IMG/VR virus record: IMGVR_UViG_3300020472_000033
Location: 1 to 54,888 of that record
Length of the DNA: 54,888 nucleotides
Strand: one strand, 5' to 3'
Origin: a virus
The stretch's first letter is position 1. Each line of letters starts with the position of its first letter. The position numbers and the translations under genes are program-made. This document shows, piece by piece, positions 39,384 to 48,026 of the stretch. The notes below the pieces were generated by a model. That model did not search any database and was not told the origin of the DNA. It saw only the letters and a list, made by a program, of their open reading frames with translations.

Positions 39384-40121
39384 ATGATTTTTGCAAATGA
39401 ATACGGTAGTGTGGATTTTTGGAAAGAAGTTAATATTCCAAATTTTAAAAAAGTAGCAGTAACATTATCAGCTGGAACTGACTCTGCTTTAGTACTGTAT
39501 ATGTTATGTACATATATTACAGAAAATAATTTAGATATAGAGATTTTACCTTTTACTGGTGTTGATACTAAAAGGCCTATGAATCATTTAAATGCTTCTG
39601 AAATAGTTGATTTTTTTCAAGAAAAATTTCCTAATATTACTTTTTTATCTCATTTTATATTTTGGTATGAACATACACCAAGAGATTCGGAAATGAAAAG
39701 AGAGGCTCATAGAAAGGAAGAACGTAAATTATATAACGAAGAAGATGTAAAACTTTTTTGTAGAGGTAAGTCTGCAAATCCACCAGAAGATGAAGCACAA
39801 AAACATAATATGTTTTTTGATAGAGAAAGAGAAAGAGATAGTGATATAGATGATGGCTATAAAATTTTTATGAGAACTGGTAGAGAAGGCAAGTCTGGAA
39901 GTGAGCCTGGGAGATGGATTTATACCCCTTTAGCATTTGTAGATAAAAGATTTGTAGCTAAATGTTATAAAGATTATGATTTAATGGAAGAATTATTTCC
40001 TATTACTGCATCTTGTATTGGATATGAAAAAACAACAGACTATTGGACTAAACCATGTAAAAAATGTTGGTGGTGTAAGGAAAAGTTATGGGCATTTGGT
40101 ATGTATGATGGAGGATTGTAA
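39384..40121 (+). CDS. PP-loop ATPase, QueC-like
   Basis: 245 residues from ATG 39384, just after the radical SAM stop; longer frames start inside the upstream gene. VAVTLSAGTDSALVLYM carries the PP-loop SAGTDS at residues 29-34 of an ATP pyrophosphatase. At the C-terminus C211, C225, C228 and C231 (ASCIGYEKTTDYWTKPCKKCWWC) form a Cys4 zinc site like that of QueC, which makes 7-cyano-7-deazaguanine. The middle has a charged insert of about 60 residues (SEMKREAHRKEERK, DRERERDSDID) not expected in QueC. The substrate may be another carboxylate that is adenylated and converted to an amide or nitrile. Confidence 0.76.
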   Translation: MIFANEYGSVDFWKEVNIPNFKKVAVTLSAGTDSALVLYMLCTYITENNLDIEILPFTGVDTKRPMNHLNASEIVDFFQEKFPNITFLSHFIFWYEHTPRDSEMKREAHRKEERKLYNEEDVKLFCRGKSANPPEDEAQKHNMFFDRERERDSDIDDGYKIFMRTGREGKSGSEPGRWIYTPLAFVDKRFVAKCYKDYDLMEELFPITASCIGYEKTTDYWTKPCKKCWWCKEKLWAFGMYDGGL

Positions 40122-41494
40122 TGGCAAAACCACCATTATGTTATTATCCTTTTTTTGGTCTTTCTGATGATACTAAGGGATATTGGCAAGCTTGTTGTCA
40201 AGCAAAACCTTTTGAAAATAAAGACGGCAATCAAAAATATAATATTAAAAATATGTCTTTTTTTGAATTTTTTAATTCTAAAGAAATGAAACAACTAAGA
40301 TATGATATGGTTATGATGAATGAATCTTCTGAATTATATCAAAAAACTTGCAAAAATTGTATTGATGAAGAAAAGATGGGTGTTTTATCAATGCGAAGGC
40401 AAATAACAGACGCTCCATTTAAAAGGGGCCCAATGCAAGTAAATTATGACCAAGGATTATTTAGGCATAATTTACTTGAAGATATAAAACAAAATCCAAA
40501 TAATAATTTACTGCCTACAGATGTTAAATATTTAAAATTACATTTTTTTGGAAATTTGTGTAATTTAAAATGTATAAGTTGTCAACCTATGAGTTCTTCA
40601 AAAATTGCAGCTGAACATATAAAATGGAAAAATGGTGGTCAATGGCCAGATTGGGAAGAAGGGGGGAGTGTATTAAATAAAGAATTAAATTTACGTATGA
40701 TAGAAAGTGCTATTATTAATCCTTATAATAAATTAAATAAGAAAAAATTTTTTGATGAATTAGAAGAAAGTTTGCCTACTATAAAAATGTTAGATTTTGT
40801 TGGTGGAGAACCAATGTATAATAAACAAATAAAGGAGCTGTTAGAATGGATTGTTTCTAAAGAGTTATCTAAAGGGTTAATGATAAAATTTACAACAAAT
40901 GCTATGTATGAAGATTATGAATTATATAATTTATTAAAATATTTTAAAAGTACATCTGTAGATATTTCTCTAGATGGTGTAGGAAAGAAAGACGAATATT
41001 TAAGAACTGGTACTGTATGGAAAGAAAAAATAGAAATTATTGATAATATTTATCAAACATTTTCTCAAATATCTTGGAGTAATACTATACAACTTTGTAA
41101 TATTGGATATCTTGATGAAATGTGGAAATTTATAGAACAATGGAAAGAAAAATATCCTAGAAAAGGCGTCATATGGAAAGGAGAAGAATATGGTGTGGGC
41201 CCTTTAAATAATATATTAAGTTGGCCTCCTATATTACAAGGGGTAAATATTCCAAAAAAAGTAGCATATATGTATATTAAAAAGTATGAAGATAAAAAAT
41301 TTCCTAGAAAAACAGAATTTATTAATATGTTACAAAATGATAAAGAAAGAAATCATGACCTTTTTTTGCGAGGTATGGCTAGATATAAATTTTATGATAA
41401 AAAACGAGGTACTTGTTTATTAGACCAATGGCCAGAATTTACAGAGTGGTACAATGAAGATTTTAACAGCATTATGGGGAAACAAATATTCTGA
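40121..41494 (+). CDS. Radical SAM protein with N-terminal twitch-like Cys cluster
   Basis: 457 residues. The first 80 residues have C7 (CYYPFFGL), C25-C26 (ACCQAK), C77 and C80 (CKNC), a twitch/SPASM-like auxiliary site placed before the core. The radical SAM motif CNLKCISC gives C147, C151 and C154, and VGGEPMYN follows near 227 as the GGE-type SAM-binding motif; SLDGVGKKDEYLRTG comes later. This layout matches the twitch radical SAM proteins known from marine phages. It starts over the stop of the QueC-like gene (TAATG), so both are co-expressed. Confidence 0.84.
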   Translation: MAKPPLCYYPFFGLSDDTKGYWQACCQAKPFENKDGNQKYNIKNMSFFEFFNSKEMKQLRYDMVMMNESSELYQKTCKNCIDEEKMGVLSMRRQITDAPFKRGPMQVNYDQGLFRHNLLEDIKQNPNNNLLPTDVKYLKLHFFGNLCNLKCISCQPMSSSKIAAEHIKWKNGGQWPDWEEGGSVLNKELNLRMIESAIINPYNKLNKKKFFDELEESLPTIKMLDFVGGEPMYNKQIKELLEWIVSKELSKGLMIKFTTNAMYEDYELYNLLKYFKSTSVDISLDGVGKKDEYLRTGTVWKEKIEIIDNIYQTFSQISWSNTIQLCNIGYLDEMWKFIEQWKEKYPRKGVIWKGEEYGVGPLNNILSWPPILQGVNIPKKVAYMYIKKYEDKKFPRKTEFINMLQNDKERNHDLFLRGMARYKFYDKKRGTCLLDQWPEFTEWYNEDFNSIMGKQIF

Positions 41495-42050
41495 AGAGGA
41501 CGTTAAAAAACTTCCTATTGATATTTGTTTTTCTGATAGAAAAATTGAAGGTATTAAAACAATACCTATAGATATGTCTTTTAAAGGTACTTGGAAAAAA
41601 ATGACTTTATTTAATAAACAATTACAATTAGGTGATTGTTTATTTTTAGATTTGGATATTATTTTGCAAGGAGATTTAAATATTCTTATTGATTATTATT
41701 ATAACAATAGAAAGTCTGGAAAAGTTATGTTAGCCCATGTACATTGGTACGATAATAAAAAAATGAATAATAAATCTCATTATATAAATTGTAATGTTAA
41801 TAGTAGTGTATTTGCTTTTAATAATAATGAATGTAATCATATATATCAAGAGACAATAAAATATAAAGAGAGACTAGAATTATTATTTGAAGGAACTGAC
41901 AAATGGTTTTATCATAAACATAAAGATTGGTACACTTTCTGGCCAGATGAATGGATACAACATAATTTTTTAAATTATGAAAAATTAGATAAAACAAAGG
42001 CAATTATTATAAGTGAAAATACAAATGCAAAAGGAAGAAATAAAGTTTAA
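41454..42050 (+). CDS. Glycosyltransferase-like protein 1
   Basis: 198 residues. MKILTALWGNKYSEEDV is a strand and helix start, LQLGDCLFLDLDIIL has the DxD (DLD) that binds a nucleotide-sugar metal in GT-A folds, and the C-terminal half contains SVFAFNNNECNHIY and WTFWPDEWIQHNF-type residues. The start lies 41 nt inside the end of the radical SAM gene in another frame. Similar glycosyltransferases follow, so this is a family tandem. The acceptor may be a tail protein. Confidence 0.76.
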   Translation: MKILTALWGNKYSEEDVKKLPIDICFSDRKIEGIKTIPIDMSFKGTWKKMTLFNKQLQLGDCLFLDLDIILQGDLNILIDYYYNNRKSGKVMLAHVHWYDNKKMNNKSHYINCNVNSSVFAFNNNECNHIYQETIKYKERLELLFEGTDKWFYHKHKDWYTFWPDEWIQHNFLNYEKLDKTKAIIISENTNAKGRNKV

Positions 42051-42693
42051 TTATGATTTAGGGTTATTTGGTGATACTTTAAATAGAATTATTCTTAGAG
42101 AATACCCACATAGATTACAAGATTTTATTAATAGTTTTTCTGGTAATCAAGTTCTGTGTAAAAAATGGCTTGTAACAGAATTAAAAAAACTTCTTATTAA
42201 AAGACAATATTTATCAAAAAGTAAAATTACCATATTAGGTTCTTGGTATGGAAATATTATTGTTCCTTTACTTGTAGATAATATTGAAGGTATAAAAGAT
42301 ATACAATTAATTGATATGGATGAGGATGCTTTAGATATTGGTAGAAAATTCTTAACTAGAAAATATAATGGAGTTAATATACATTATTTTAAAGAAGATA
42401 TTAATTTTACAGACTTTAGTGATTGGTATACTAATATAGTAATTAATACTTCTTGTGAACATATGATTCCTATGTCATCTATTTCTTTTAAAGATGATCA
42501 ATTTGTTTTATATATGTTACAATCTAATAATATGAAAGGACAAAGAGAACATATTAATTGTGTTAATAATACTATACAATTAGAAAAACAAAGTGATATT
42601 AATAAAAATTTTTATTCTGGAGAAAAAAAATTAGTAGGACAAAATAAAGAATTATATAAAAGATTTATGGTTATAGGAAAACGAGATGGTTAG
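42025..42693 (+). CDS. Methyltransferase-like protein
   Basis: 222 residues from ATG 42025; a GTG at 42013 is possible. KITILGSWYGNIIVPLLVDN forms a motif I-like glycine turn, and IQLIDMDEDALDIGRKFL gives the acidic motif II, as in SAM-dependent methyltransferases; NIVINTSCEHM is a motif IV-like segment. No clear ribosome site exists, so coupling to the upstream overlapping gene is likely. It could methylate a sugar or protein in the pathway. Confidence 0.64.
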   Translation: MQKEEIKFNYDLGLFGDTLNRIILREYPHRLQDFINSFSGNQVLCKKWLVTELKKLLIKRQYLSKSKITILGSWYGNIIVPLLVDNIEGIKDIQLIDMDEDALDIGRKFLTRKYNGVNIHYFKEDINFTDFSDWYTNIVINTSCEHMIPMSSISFKDDQFVLYMLQSNNMKGQREHINCVNNTIQLEKQSDINKNFYSGEKKLVGQNKELYKRFMVIGKRDG

Positions 42694-43390
42694 TATATGT
42701 ACAGTACTAACAGGAACAAAATATGATGTTGATGTTGTAAATAAATTATATAGTTCTTTGAAAAAACACACTATAAAAGATTTTAAATTTTATTGTTATA
42801 CAAACCATACAGGGTTTGATTATAATATTAATATTATTCCTATAACCACTAAAAATAAAAAATTACAATGGTATAAATTAGATTATTTTAAAAAAGATAT
42901 TATAGATGAGGAAGATATTATATTAATGGATATAGATATGGATATTGTAGGCAATGTTGATTTTCTATTTGAGGATAATAGTTTAGATGAATTTAGAGGT
43001 ACACATAGATTTTGGTGGAGGTGGAGAGAGGATAGAGATAATAAAAAATTTGCATTAAGTGGTAGTGTATATAAATTTAAAAATGGCCAACACCAATATA
43101 TTGTGGATACCTTTGAAGAAAATATTTCTTATTGGGAAGAATTTTTTATTAATAAAGGAATAACACACGGGCCTGTTAATGGAGAACAACATTTTGTTCA
43201 AAAAATGTTAGAGGATAACAACACAAAAGTTACGATGTTTCCAGAAAAACATATTGTTAAATGGAATAATAATGATTTTTTACAACAAACAAAATTAGAA
43301 TATGCTTACGAAAAATATACAAAAAATAATTATATAAAAAAACAAAAATTTAATACAGATGTTAGGATAGTTCATTATGCTGGAGCATAG
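42686..43390 (+). CDS. Glycosyltransferase-like protein 2
   Basis: 234 residues. ICTVLTGTKYDVDVVNKLYSSL is the N-terminal nucleotide-binding start, ILMDIDMDIVGNVDFLF carries the DxD, and HGPVNGEQHFVQKML is a C-terminal signature shared with the fourth glycosyltransferase at 44515. It overlaps the methyltransferase frame by eight bases and the next gene by 14. GT-A fold inferred. Confidence 0.78.
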   Translation: MVSICTVLTGTKYDVDVVNKLYSSLKKHTIKDFKFYCYTNHTGFDYNINIIPITTKNKKLQWYKLDYFKKDIIDEEDIILMDIDMDIVGNVDFLFEDNSLDEFRGTHRFWWRWREDRDNKKFALSGSVYKFKNGQHQYIVDTFEENISYWEEFFINKGITHGPVNGEQHFVQKMLEDNNTKVTMFPEKHIVKWNNNDFLQQTKLEYAYEKYTKNNYIKKQKFNTDVRIVHYAGA

Positions 43391-44036
43391 TGTTTATTGT
43401 GTAAATGTTGGGAATAAGTATAGTCCAGACTATGTTTTTAGATTAAAATCTATGGTAGAAAGAAATTTAACCATACCTCATAATTTCTATTGTATTACGG
43501 ATAATCCACAAAACTATGATTTTTCTATAAAGGCAGATGAAGGTTTAGATACTTGGTGGAATAAAATTTCTATATTTAAATACACAGGAAAAAATATATA
43601 TTTTGATTTGGATGTAATTATACACAATTCTATAGATAATTTATTTCATAAAGATTTTCATATGATACTACCTATATGGAAAGATCCTTGGAAAGCAAAG
43701 ATTATTAAAGAACGGCCAGATTTAGGCACATCTTATACTAATTCTTCTGTTATGTGTTGGTATAATGAAAAAAAGATATATAAAAAATTTATGAAAGATC
43801 CCGAATATTATATGTTTAAATATAGGGGAGATGATAGATTTTTATTCCATGAAACAAAACATAAAACATTTAATGAAAAGATAATTTATTCTTATAGAGA
43901 TGGAGCTCATTGGAAAGATGACAACGATAAGTTTAAATACAGAAAAGAATATTCAATAGCGTTATTTCATCAAGAACCAGAAATACATGATTGTATAGAA
44001 CATAGTATTGTGAGGGAAAATTGGAAGATTGGTTAA
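43377..44036 (+). CDS. Glycosyltransferase-like protein 3
   Basis: 219 residues. HSVYCVNVGNKYSPDYVFRLKSM, then IYFDLDVIIHNSIDNLF with a DLD motif, LPIWKDPWKAKI and SSVMCWYN. The C-terminal half contains DDRFLFHET and a FHQEPEIHDC end. Same layout as its neighbours but without the GPVNGEQ signature. It overlaps both flanking genes. Confidence 0.76.
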   Translation: MLEHSVYCVNVGNKYSPDYVFRLKSMVERNLTIPHNFYCITDNPQNYDFSIKADEGLDTWWNKISIFKYTGKNIYFDLDVIIHNSIDNLFHKDFHMILPIWKDPWKAKIIKERPDLGTSYTNSSVMCWYNEKKIYKKFMKDPEYYMFKYRGDDRFLFHETKHKTFNEKIIYSYRDGAHWKDDNDKFKYRKEYSIALFHQEPEIHDCIEHSIVRENWKIG

Positions 44037-44518
44037 AAAAATTATATATGGAAAGTTATAATGATAACGTAGTCTATAAAAAGATTGATGCCACTGAAAA
44101 ATTAAATTGTACACGATTTGCATATTTGGGATGGGTATATTTGGTTGACTATCAAGAATTTTTAAAAAAAGGGTTTGTAATACACTCTCATAATAATAAT
44201 TTGGATGAAAATTGTAGATGGTATAAAAACTGTAAAGAAAGTGGTTGTGGCCATACAGTATTTTATGATACAAAAGATACGTGGGATTTTTATCTTAATA
44301 TAAGGTTATTAAATTATCGTTTTCCAGACCTTTGTGGTTCAGAAGTTAAAATGGAAAAAATTTGGGAAGATTGTCCTAGTAAAGATAAATCAATAAAAAA
44401 GTACTATTCTAAAGAATTTTTTTCATGTCAAGATCAATCACATAGCACTCTTATATTAAAAAAAGTTGATGAGGAATATTTGAAATTGATTACAGAGGTA
44501 ATAGGTAGAGATTTATGA
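44021..44518 (+). CDS. Cys-rich protein of unknown function in the island
   Basis: 165 residues from TTG 44021 (AGGG at 44013-44016) or 156 from ATG 44048. It has CTRFAYLGWVYLVDYQEFLKKGFVIHSH, then ENCRWYKNCKESGCGHTVFYD with four Cys and a His pair, which could bind zinc, and CPSKDKSIKKYYSKEFFSCQDQSHS. It is set between glycosyltransferase genes and overlaps both. It may be an acceptor-recognition or accessory factor; that is inference. Confidence 0.58.
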   Translation: MEDWLKKLYMESYNDNVVYKKIDATEKLNCTRFAYLGWVYLVDYQEFLKKGFVIHSHNNNLDENCRWYKNCKESGCGHTVFYDTKDTWDFYLNIRLLNYRFPDLCGSEVKMEKIWEDCPSKDKSIKKYYSKEFFSCQDQSHSTLILKKVDEEYLKLITEVIGRDL

Positions 44519-45201
44519 AAATATTTGTAGTAAGAATAGGTGACAAATACGGCCCAGAGTATGAAACATATCTGGAAGAAAGACTTCCAGAATATGACTT
44601 TCATTGGATAAGAGAACCTTACTATCACGGCGTTCGTTTGCAATGGAATAAAATGTGGCCAATGTCTTCTAATTCAGATGAACCAGTTTGTGTGATGGAC
44701 ATTGATGTTCTTTTAGTTAATGACTATAAGAAGGTATTTGAATATCCTGTAGAACGTGGTGAATTTCTTGCAATGCCAGGATGGTGGAGAGATACTAAAG
44801 AAGAAGGTTATACTATTAATGGCGGATTCTTTAAATATCATCCTATAGATTGTAATTACATATATAAAAAGTTTATGATGAGTATAGATTATTGGCAACA
44901 ATATTATGTCAGAAATGGAGTTACAAAAGGCCCTGTTAATGGTGAACAGTATTTTGTAGAAGATAGTGTTAATGAAGAATTAACATTAAAACTATTACCG
45001 AATGAGTGGTTCACTCGTTGGGAAAGTAATACTAATGATAATTGGCAAGGCCAGATTACTACTAAGTACCGTAAAACAACAGGAAATGATTACATATATC
45101 TTGGTGGTGAATTTCATCCAGACATAAAATTTGTTCATTTTACACATTCTTTAAATAAACCTCATGAGTGGAAAGATTACGATGCCTTGAAATATAAATA
45201 G
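44515..45201 (+). CDS. Glycosyltransferase-like protein 4
   Basis: 228 residues. MKIFVVRIGDKYGPEYETYL, VCVMDIDVLLVNDYKKVFEY with the DxD (DID), EFLAMPGWWRDTKEEG and KGPVNGEQYFVEDSV. The last motif also occurs in glycosyltransferase 2 at 42686, so the two are paralogues. The start overlaps the previous stop (ATGA). It closes the island, followed by a late promoter. Confidence 0.8.
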   Translation: MKIFVVRIGDKYGPEYETYLEERLPEYDFHWIREPYYHGVRLQWNKMWPMSSNSDEPVCVMDIDVLLVNDYKKVFEYPVERGEFLAMPGWWRDTKEEGYTINGGFFKYHPIDCNYIYKKFMMSIDYWQQYYVRNGVTKGPVNGEQYFVEDSVNEELTLKLLPNEWFTRWESNTNDNWQGQITTKYRKTTGNDYIYLGGEFHPDIKFVHFTHSLNKPHEWKDYDALKYK

Positions 45202-45227
45202 TTTATACTTATAAATAAGAGTATAAA
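45193..45227 (+). promoter_or_regulatory. Tandem late promoters with flanking inverted repeat
   Basis: TATAAATA occurs at 45193-45200 and 45210-45217. TTTATACT (45202-45209) and AGTATAAA (45220-45227) are inverted repeats with the second promoter exactly in the loop; the right arm ends just before the GGAG (45229-45232) ribosome site of the gene at 45243. RNA from the second promoter would start near 45223, without the left arm. Confidence 0.72.
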
Positions 45228-45242
45228 TGGAGAACTTGAACA

Positions 45243-45578
45243 ATGGCAACACTATCTAATCTTTTTATAGACCAAGATGCAGACTTTTCTACAACCGTAA
45301 CAGTTAATGATGGATCAGGAAGTCCAATAGACCTTACTGCATATACAGCTATTGCTCAGATTCGGAAAAGTTATTCTTCTTCTACCTCAACGTCTTTTTC
45401 AGTAACATTTGTAAGTCCAAGAACTACTGGACAAATAACATTATCTCTTACAGATGTACAGACAGCAGCGTTGTCAGCAGGGAGATATGTTTATGATTTA
45501 GTTATAATTGCAAGTGGAGGTGATAAAACAAGAGTAGTTGAAGGAATTGCTACAATTAAACCTAGTGTTTCTAGGTAA
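45243..45578 (+). CDS. Ig-like phage structural protein
   Basis: 111 residues. MATLSNLFIDQDADFSTTVTVN, DLTAYTAIAQIRKSYSS, FSVTFVSPRTTGQITLSL and LSAGRYVYDLVIIASGG make an Ig/BppU-like beta-sandwich; proteins of this length and pattern are common next to fibre genes in marine T4-like phages. It probably binds fibre or baseplate proteins. It is the first gene after the modification island, with its own late promoter. Confidence 0.72.
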   Translation: MATLSNLFIDQDADFSTTVTVNDGSGSPIDLTAYTAIAQIRKSYSSSTSTSFSVTFVSPRTTGQITLSLTDVQTAALSAGRYVYDLVIIASGGDKTRVVEGIATIKPSVSR

Positions 45579-45594
45579 ATAAAAGGAAACCAAG

Positions 45595-45879
45595 ATGGCA
45601 GTAAATGCTACGGTTAATACACCAAGAACAACACAAGCAAGTTTATCTGATGCAAATACCTCACAAGTTGTGAGGATAACTGTACCTGGCCCAAAAGGAG
45701 ATACAGGAGATTCAGGAAATTTAACTTTGAATACTTTACAAGATGTAAATGTATCTACTCTTAATGATGGTGCTGTTTTAGAATACGATACAACCACATC
45801 AAAATGGGTTGCAAAAAATACAATAGGTTCTGATGGTATAACACCAACACTATTAACAATTAATTGTGGAAATTATTAA
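45595..45879 (+). CDS. Short fibre protein with collagen-like segment
   Basis: 94 residues. VPGPKGDTGDSGN is a collagen-like GxxGxxG element (residues 31-41), after a Thr/Ala-rich N-terminus and before a SKWVAKNTIGSDGI segment. Such short collagen-like tracts in phage proteins mark trimeric fibre parts. AAAGGAAAC-type ribosome site at 45583. Role in the fibre assumed. Confidence 0.68.
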   Translation: MAVNATVNTPRTTQASLSDANTSQVVRITVPGPKGDTGDSGNLTLNTLQDVNVSTLNDGAVLEYDTTTSKWVAKNTIGSDGITPTLLTINCGNY

Positions 45880-45891
45880 GGGAAATAAGCT

Positions 45892-47421
45892 ATGGCAACA
45901 GTTTTACAAATCAAAAGAGGCTCTCAAGCAGGAACAACTCAACCATCTAGTCTATCAGCTGGTGAATTAGCTGTAAGTTATGGTACTGGTACTTCTGCAC
46001 AACTACAGGGAAATAACGGTCAAAGAATTTTTGTAGGTAATCATGATGGAAGTGGGATACAAGTAGTTGGGGGCAAATATTTTGCAGATAAGTTAGATCA
46101 TGTAGATGGAACTCTTACTGCTGATTCAGCAATAACAACAGATACTAATAGTTCTGTAGATACACTTAAAATAGGAAATCATAATGCTAATGCTTCACAG
46201 TTTAAACTTATGGAAGCAACGGCAAATGGTACTAATGCAATTATTTTTAAAGGTCAAGCAGCTTTAGCTGCCGATAAAACAATTACATTTCCAGCTGAAA
46301 CAGGAACAGCATTAACATCTGTTTCCAGTGACAGTGATTTAAATAATTTAGGTACGCAAGATGAAAACTTGGATATGGGAACAAGTTATAAAATTGTAAA
46401 TCTTGCCGAGCCCACTAATGCACAAGATGCTGCTACCAAAAATTATGTAGACGCAAACAGTCAAGGATTAGATATTAAAGAATCTTGTGTTGTTGGTTCT
46501 ACCCAAGATATTGATAGTGATGCTACAGCTGGTACTTTTTCATATGCAAATGGAACTGCTGGTGTAGGTGCAACTTTAACAAATACACACCAAGAAGCTG
46601 TTAACATAGATGGTGTTGCTCTTGACGCTGTTAATATGAGAGTACTCCTTAAAGACCAAACTGCTCCAGCTGAAAATGGTATTTACTATGTTTCAACTGT
46701 AGGTGCTGGTGGAGCAGCTTTAGTTCTTACTAGAACATTGGACGGTGATTCACCTTCCGATTTAAGTTCTGGTTCTTTTACCTTTGTAGAAAAAGGTACT
46801 GTTAATGCTGACAATGGTTATGTTATGTCACAAGATGCAGCTATTACTATAGGTACAACGGCAATCACTTGGTCACAATTTTCTGGTGCTGGACAAATTA
46901 CTGCTGGTAATGGTATAGAGAAAACTGGAAATACATTAAACTTAGATATAAAAGCAAATAGTGGTATTGTAATTGATGGTGTAGAACTTTCTATGGATTT
47001 AGGTGCTTCTTCTATTACTGGTACTCTTGCGATTGGAGATGGTGGAACTGGTGCTACATCTCAAGCCACAGCTGCAACAGCATTAGGAGTGGGTACTGGT
47101 GACAGTCCACAACTAACAGGAATTAATCTTGGTCATGCTTCAGATACTACTCTTTCAAGAGCTTCGGCTGGAGATGTTAATATTGAGGGGAATATTATAT
47201 ATCGTGCTGGTGGAACAGATGTTGCTGTTGCAGACGGTGGAACTGGATTAAGTACATTTGCAAAAGGTTCAGTCGTTGTTGCAAACGCAGCTGATACAAT
47301 TTCTGCATTAGATGGTGGAACTACAGTTACAAGTACTGGTGCTCATGGTATTTTATTATATGCAGAATCTTCAGATACGATTGCTTGGAGTGAAAGTTTA
47401 GATGGTGGAACTTGGTCATAG
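45892..47421 (+). CDS. Tail fibre protein
   Basis: 509 residues. The start MATVLQIKRGSQAGTTQPSSLSAGELAVSY is the fibre N-terminal module also seen at 47431. The body has DKTITFPAETGTAL (about 125), NLAEPTNAQDAATKNYVDAN, a common fibre-to-shaft motif, YYVSTVGAGGAALVLTRTLDGDSPSDLSSGSF and GDGGTGATSQATAATALGVG, all typical of long fibre shafts. It should carry receptor binding or fibre stalk. The ATG has GGGAAA upstream. Confidence 0.82.
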   Translation: MATVLQIKRGSQAGTTQPSSLSAGELAVSYGTGTSAQLQGNNGQRIFVGNHDGSGIQVVGGKYFADKLDHVDGTLTADSAITTDTNSSVDTLKIGNHNANASQFKLMEATANGTNAIIFKGQAALAADKTITFPAETGTALTSVSSDSDLNNLGTQDENLDMGTSYKIVNLAEPTNAQDAATKNYVDANSQGLDIKESCVVGSTQDIDSDATAGTFSYANGTAGVGATLTNTHQEAVNIDGVALDAVNMRVLLKDQTAPAENGIYYVSTVGAGGAALVLTRTLDGDSPSDLSSGSFTFVEKGTVNADNGYVMSQDAAITIGTTAITWSQFSGAGQITAGNGIEKTGNTLNLDIKANSGIVIDGVELSMDLGASSITGTLAIGDGGTGATSQATAATALGVGTGDSPQLTGINLGHASDTTLSRASAGDVNIEGNIIYRAGGTDVAVADGGTGLSTFAKGSVVVANAADTISALDGGTTVTSTGAHGILLYAESSDTIAWSESLDGGTWS

Positions 47422-47430
47422 GGAAGTATA

Positions 47431-47997
47431 ATGTCTACTGTAATTAAATTAAAAAGAAAATTTTCTGCTGGGGCTCCAGCATTATCTGACCTTGTAGAAG
47501 GTGAAGTTGCTGTAAATACAGTAGATAAAAGAATTTATATGCGAGATGCTAGTAACCAAGTTGTTACTGTAGCGGAATCTGGTGCTTCAGTTGTAATATC
47601 AGAAACAGCTCCTGCTGGTGCAGCTGTAGGTGATATGTGGTTTGATTCTTCTGACAATGCTGGAAGAATAAAGGTTTATTATAATGATGGTGATTCTACA
47701 CAATGGATAGATGCAACACCAATATCTTCAATACCAGAAGCTGTTATGGTACAGGAAGATGGTGGAGATTATATTATACATGAAGATAATTCTTTTATAT
47801 CATATGAACAAGCAACCAATGATATCCATCTAAATCCTGTTTTACCTTTTGTTAGTGTTCAAAATGATACAGCTTATTTAGCAACGATTGATGCTAATCC
47901 TTCTGCAACATCAGATATTGATGTAACATTACCCACCAATAGTGGAACATTACAAACAGAAGATGATGTAATTGGTTTAATTATGGCTATGGGATAA
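47431..47997 (+). CDS. Fibre protein, N-terminal module plus short tip
   Basis: 188 residues. MSTVIKLKRKFSAGAPALSDLVEGEVAVN repeats the N-terminal module of the preceding fibre gene, then SETAPAGAAVGDMWFDSSDNAGRIKVYYNDGD forms a beta tip-like domain, and MVQEDGGDYIIHEDNSFISYE carries the acidic ED motif seen in other structural proteins here. It probably occupies an alternative fibre or a joint. The stop is 29 nt before the next giant gene. Confidence 0.75.
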   Translation: MSTVIKLKRKFSAGAPALSDLVEGEVAVNTVDKRIYMRDASNQVVTVAESGASVVISETAPAGAAVGDMWFDSSDNAGRIKVYYNDGDSTQWIDATPISSIPEAVMVQEDGGDYIIHEDNSFISYEQATNDIHLNPVLPFVSVQNDTAYLATIDANPSATSDIDVTLPTNSGTLQTEDDVIGLIMAMG

Positions 47998-47999
47998 GT

Positions 48000-48007
48000 G
48001 ATAAATA
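48000..48007 (+). promoter_or_regulatory. Late-promoter-like site
   Basis: GATAAATA, 27 nt before the ATG at 48027, the spacing seen at the other late promoters. It differs from the consensus only at the first base. Confidence 0.55.
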
Positions 48008-48026
48008 GTATTAAAGGAATATATAA

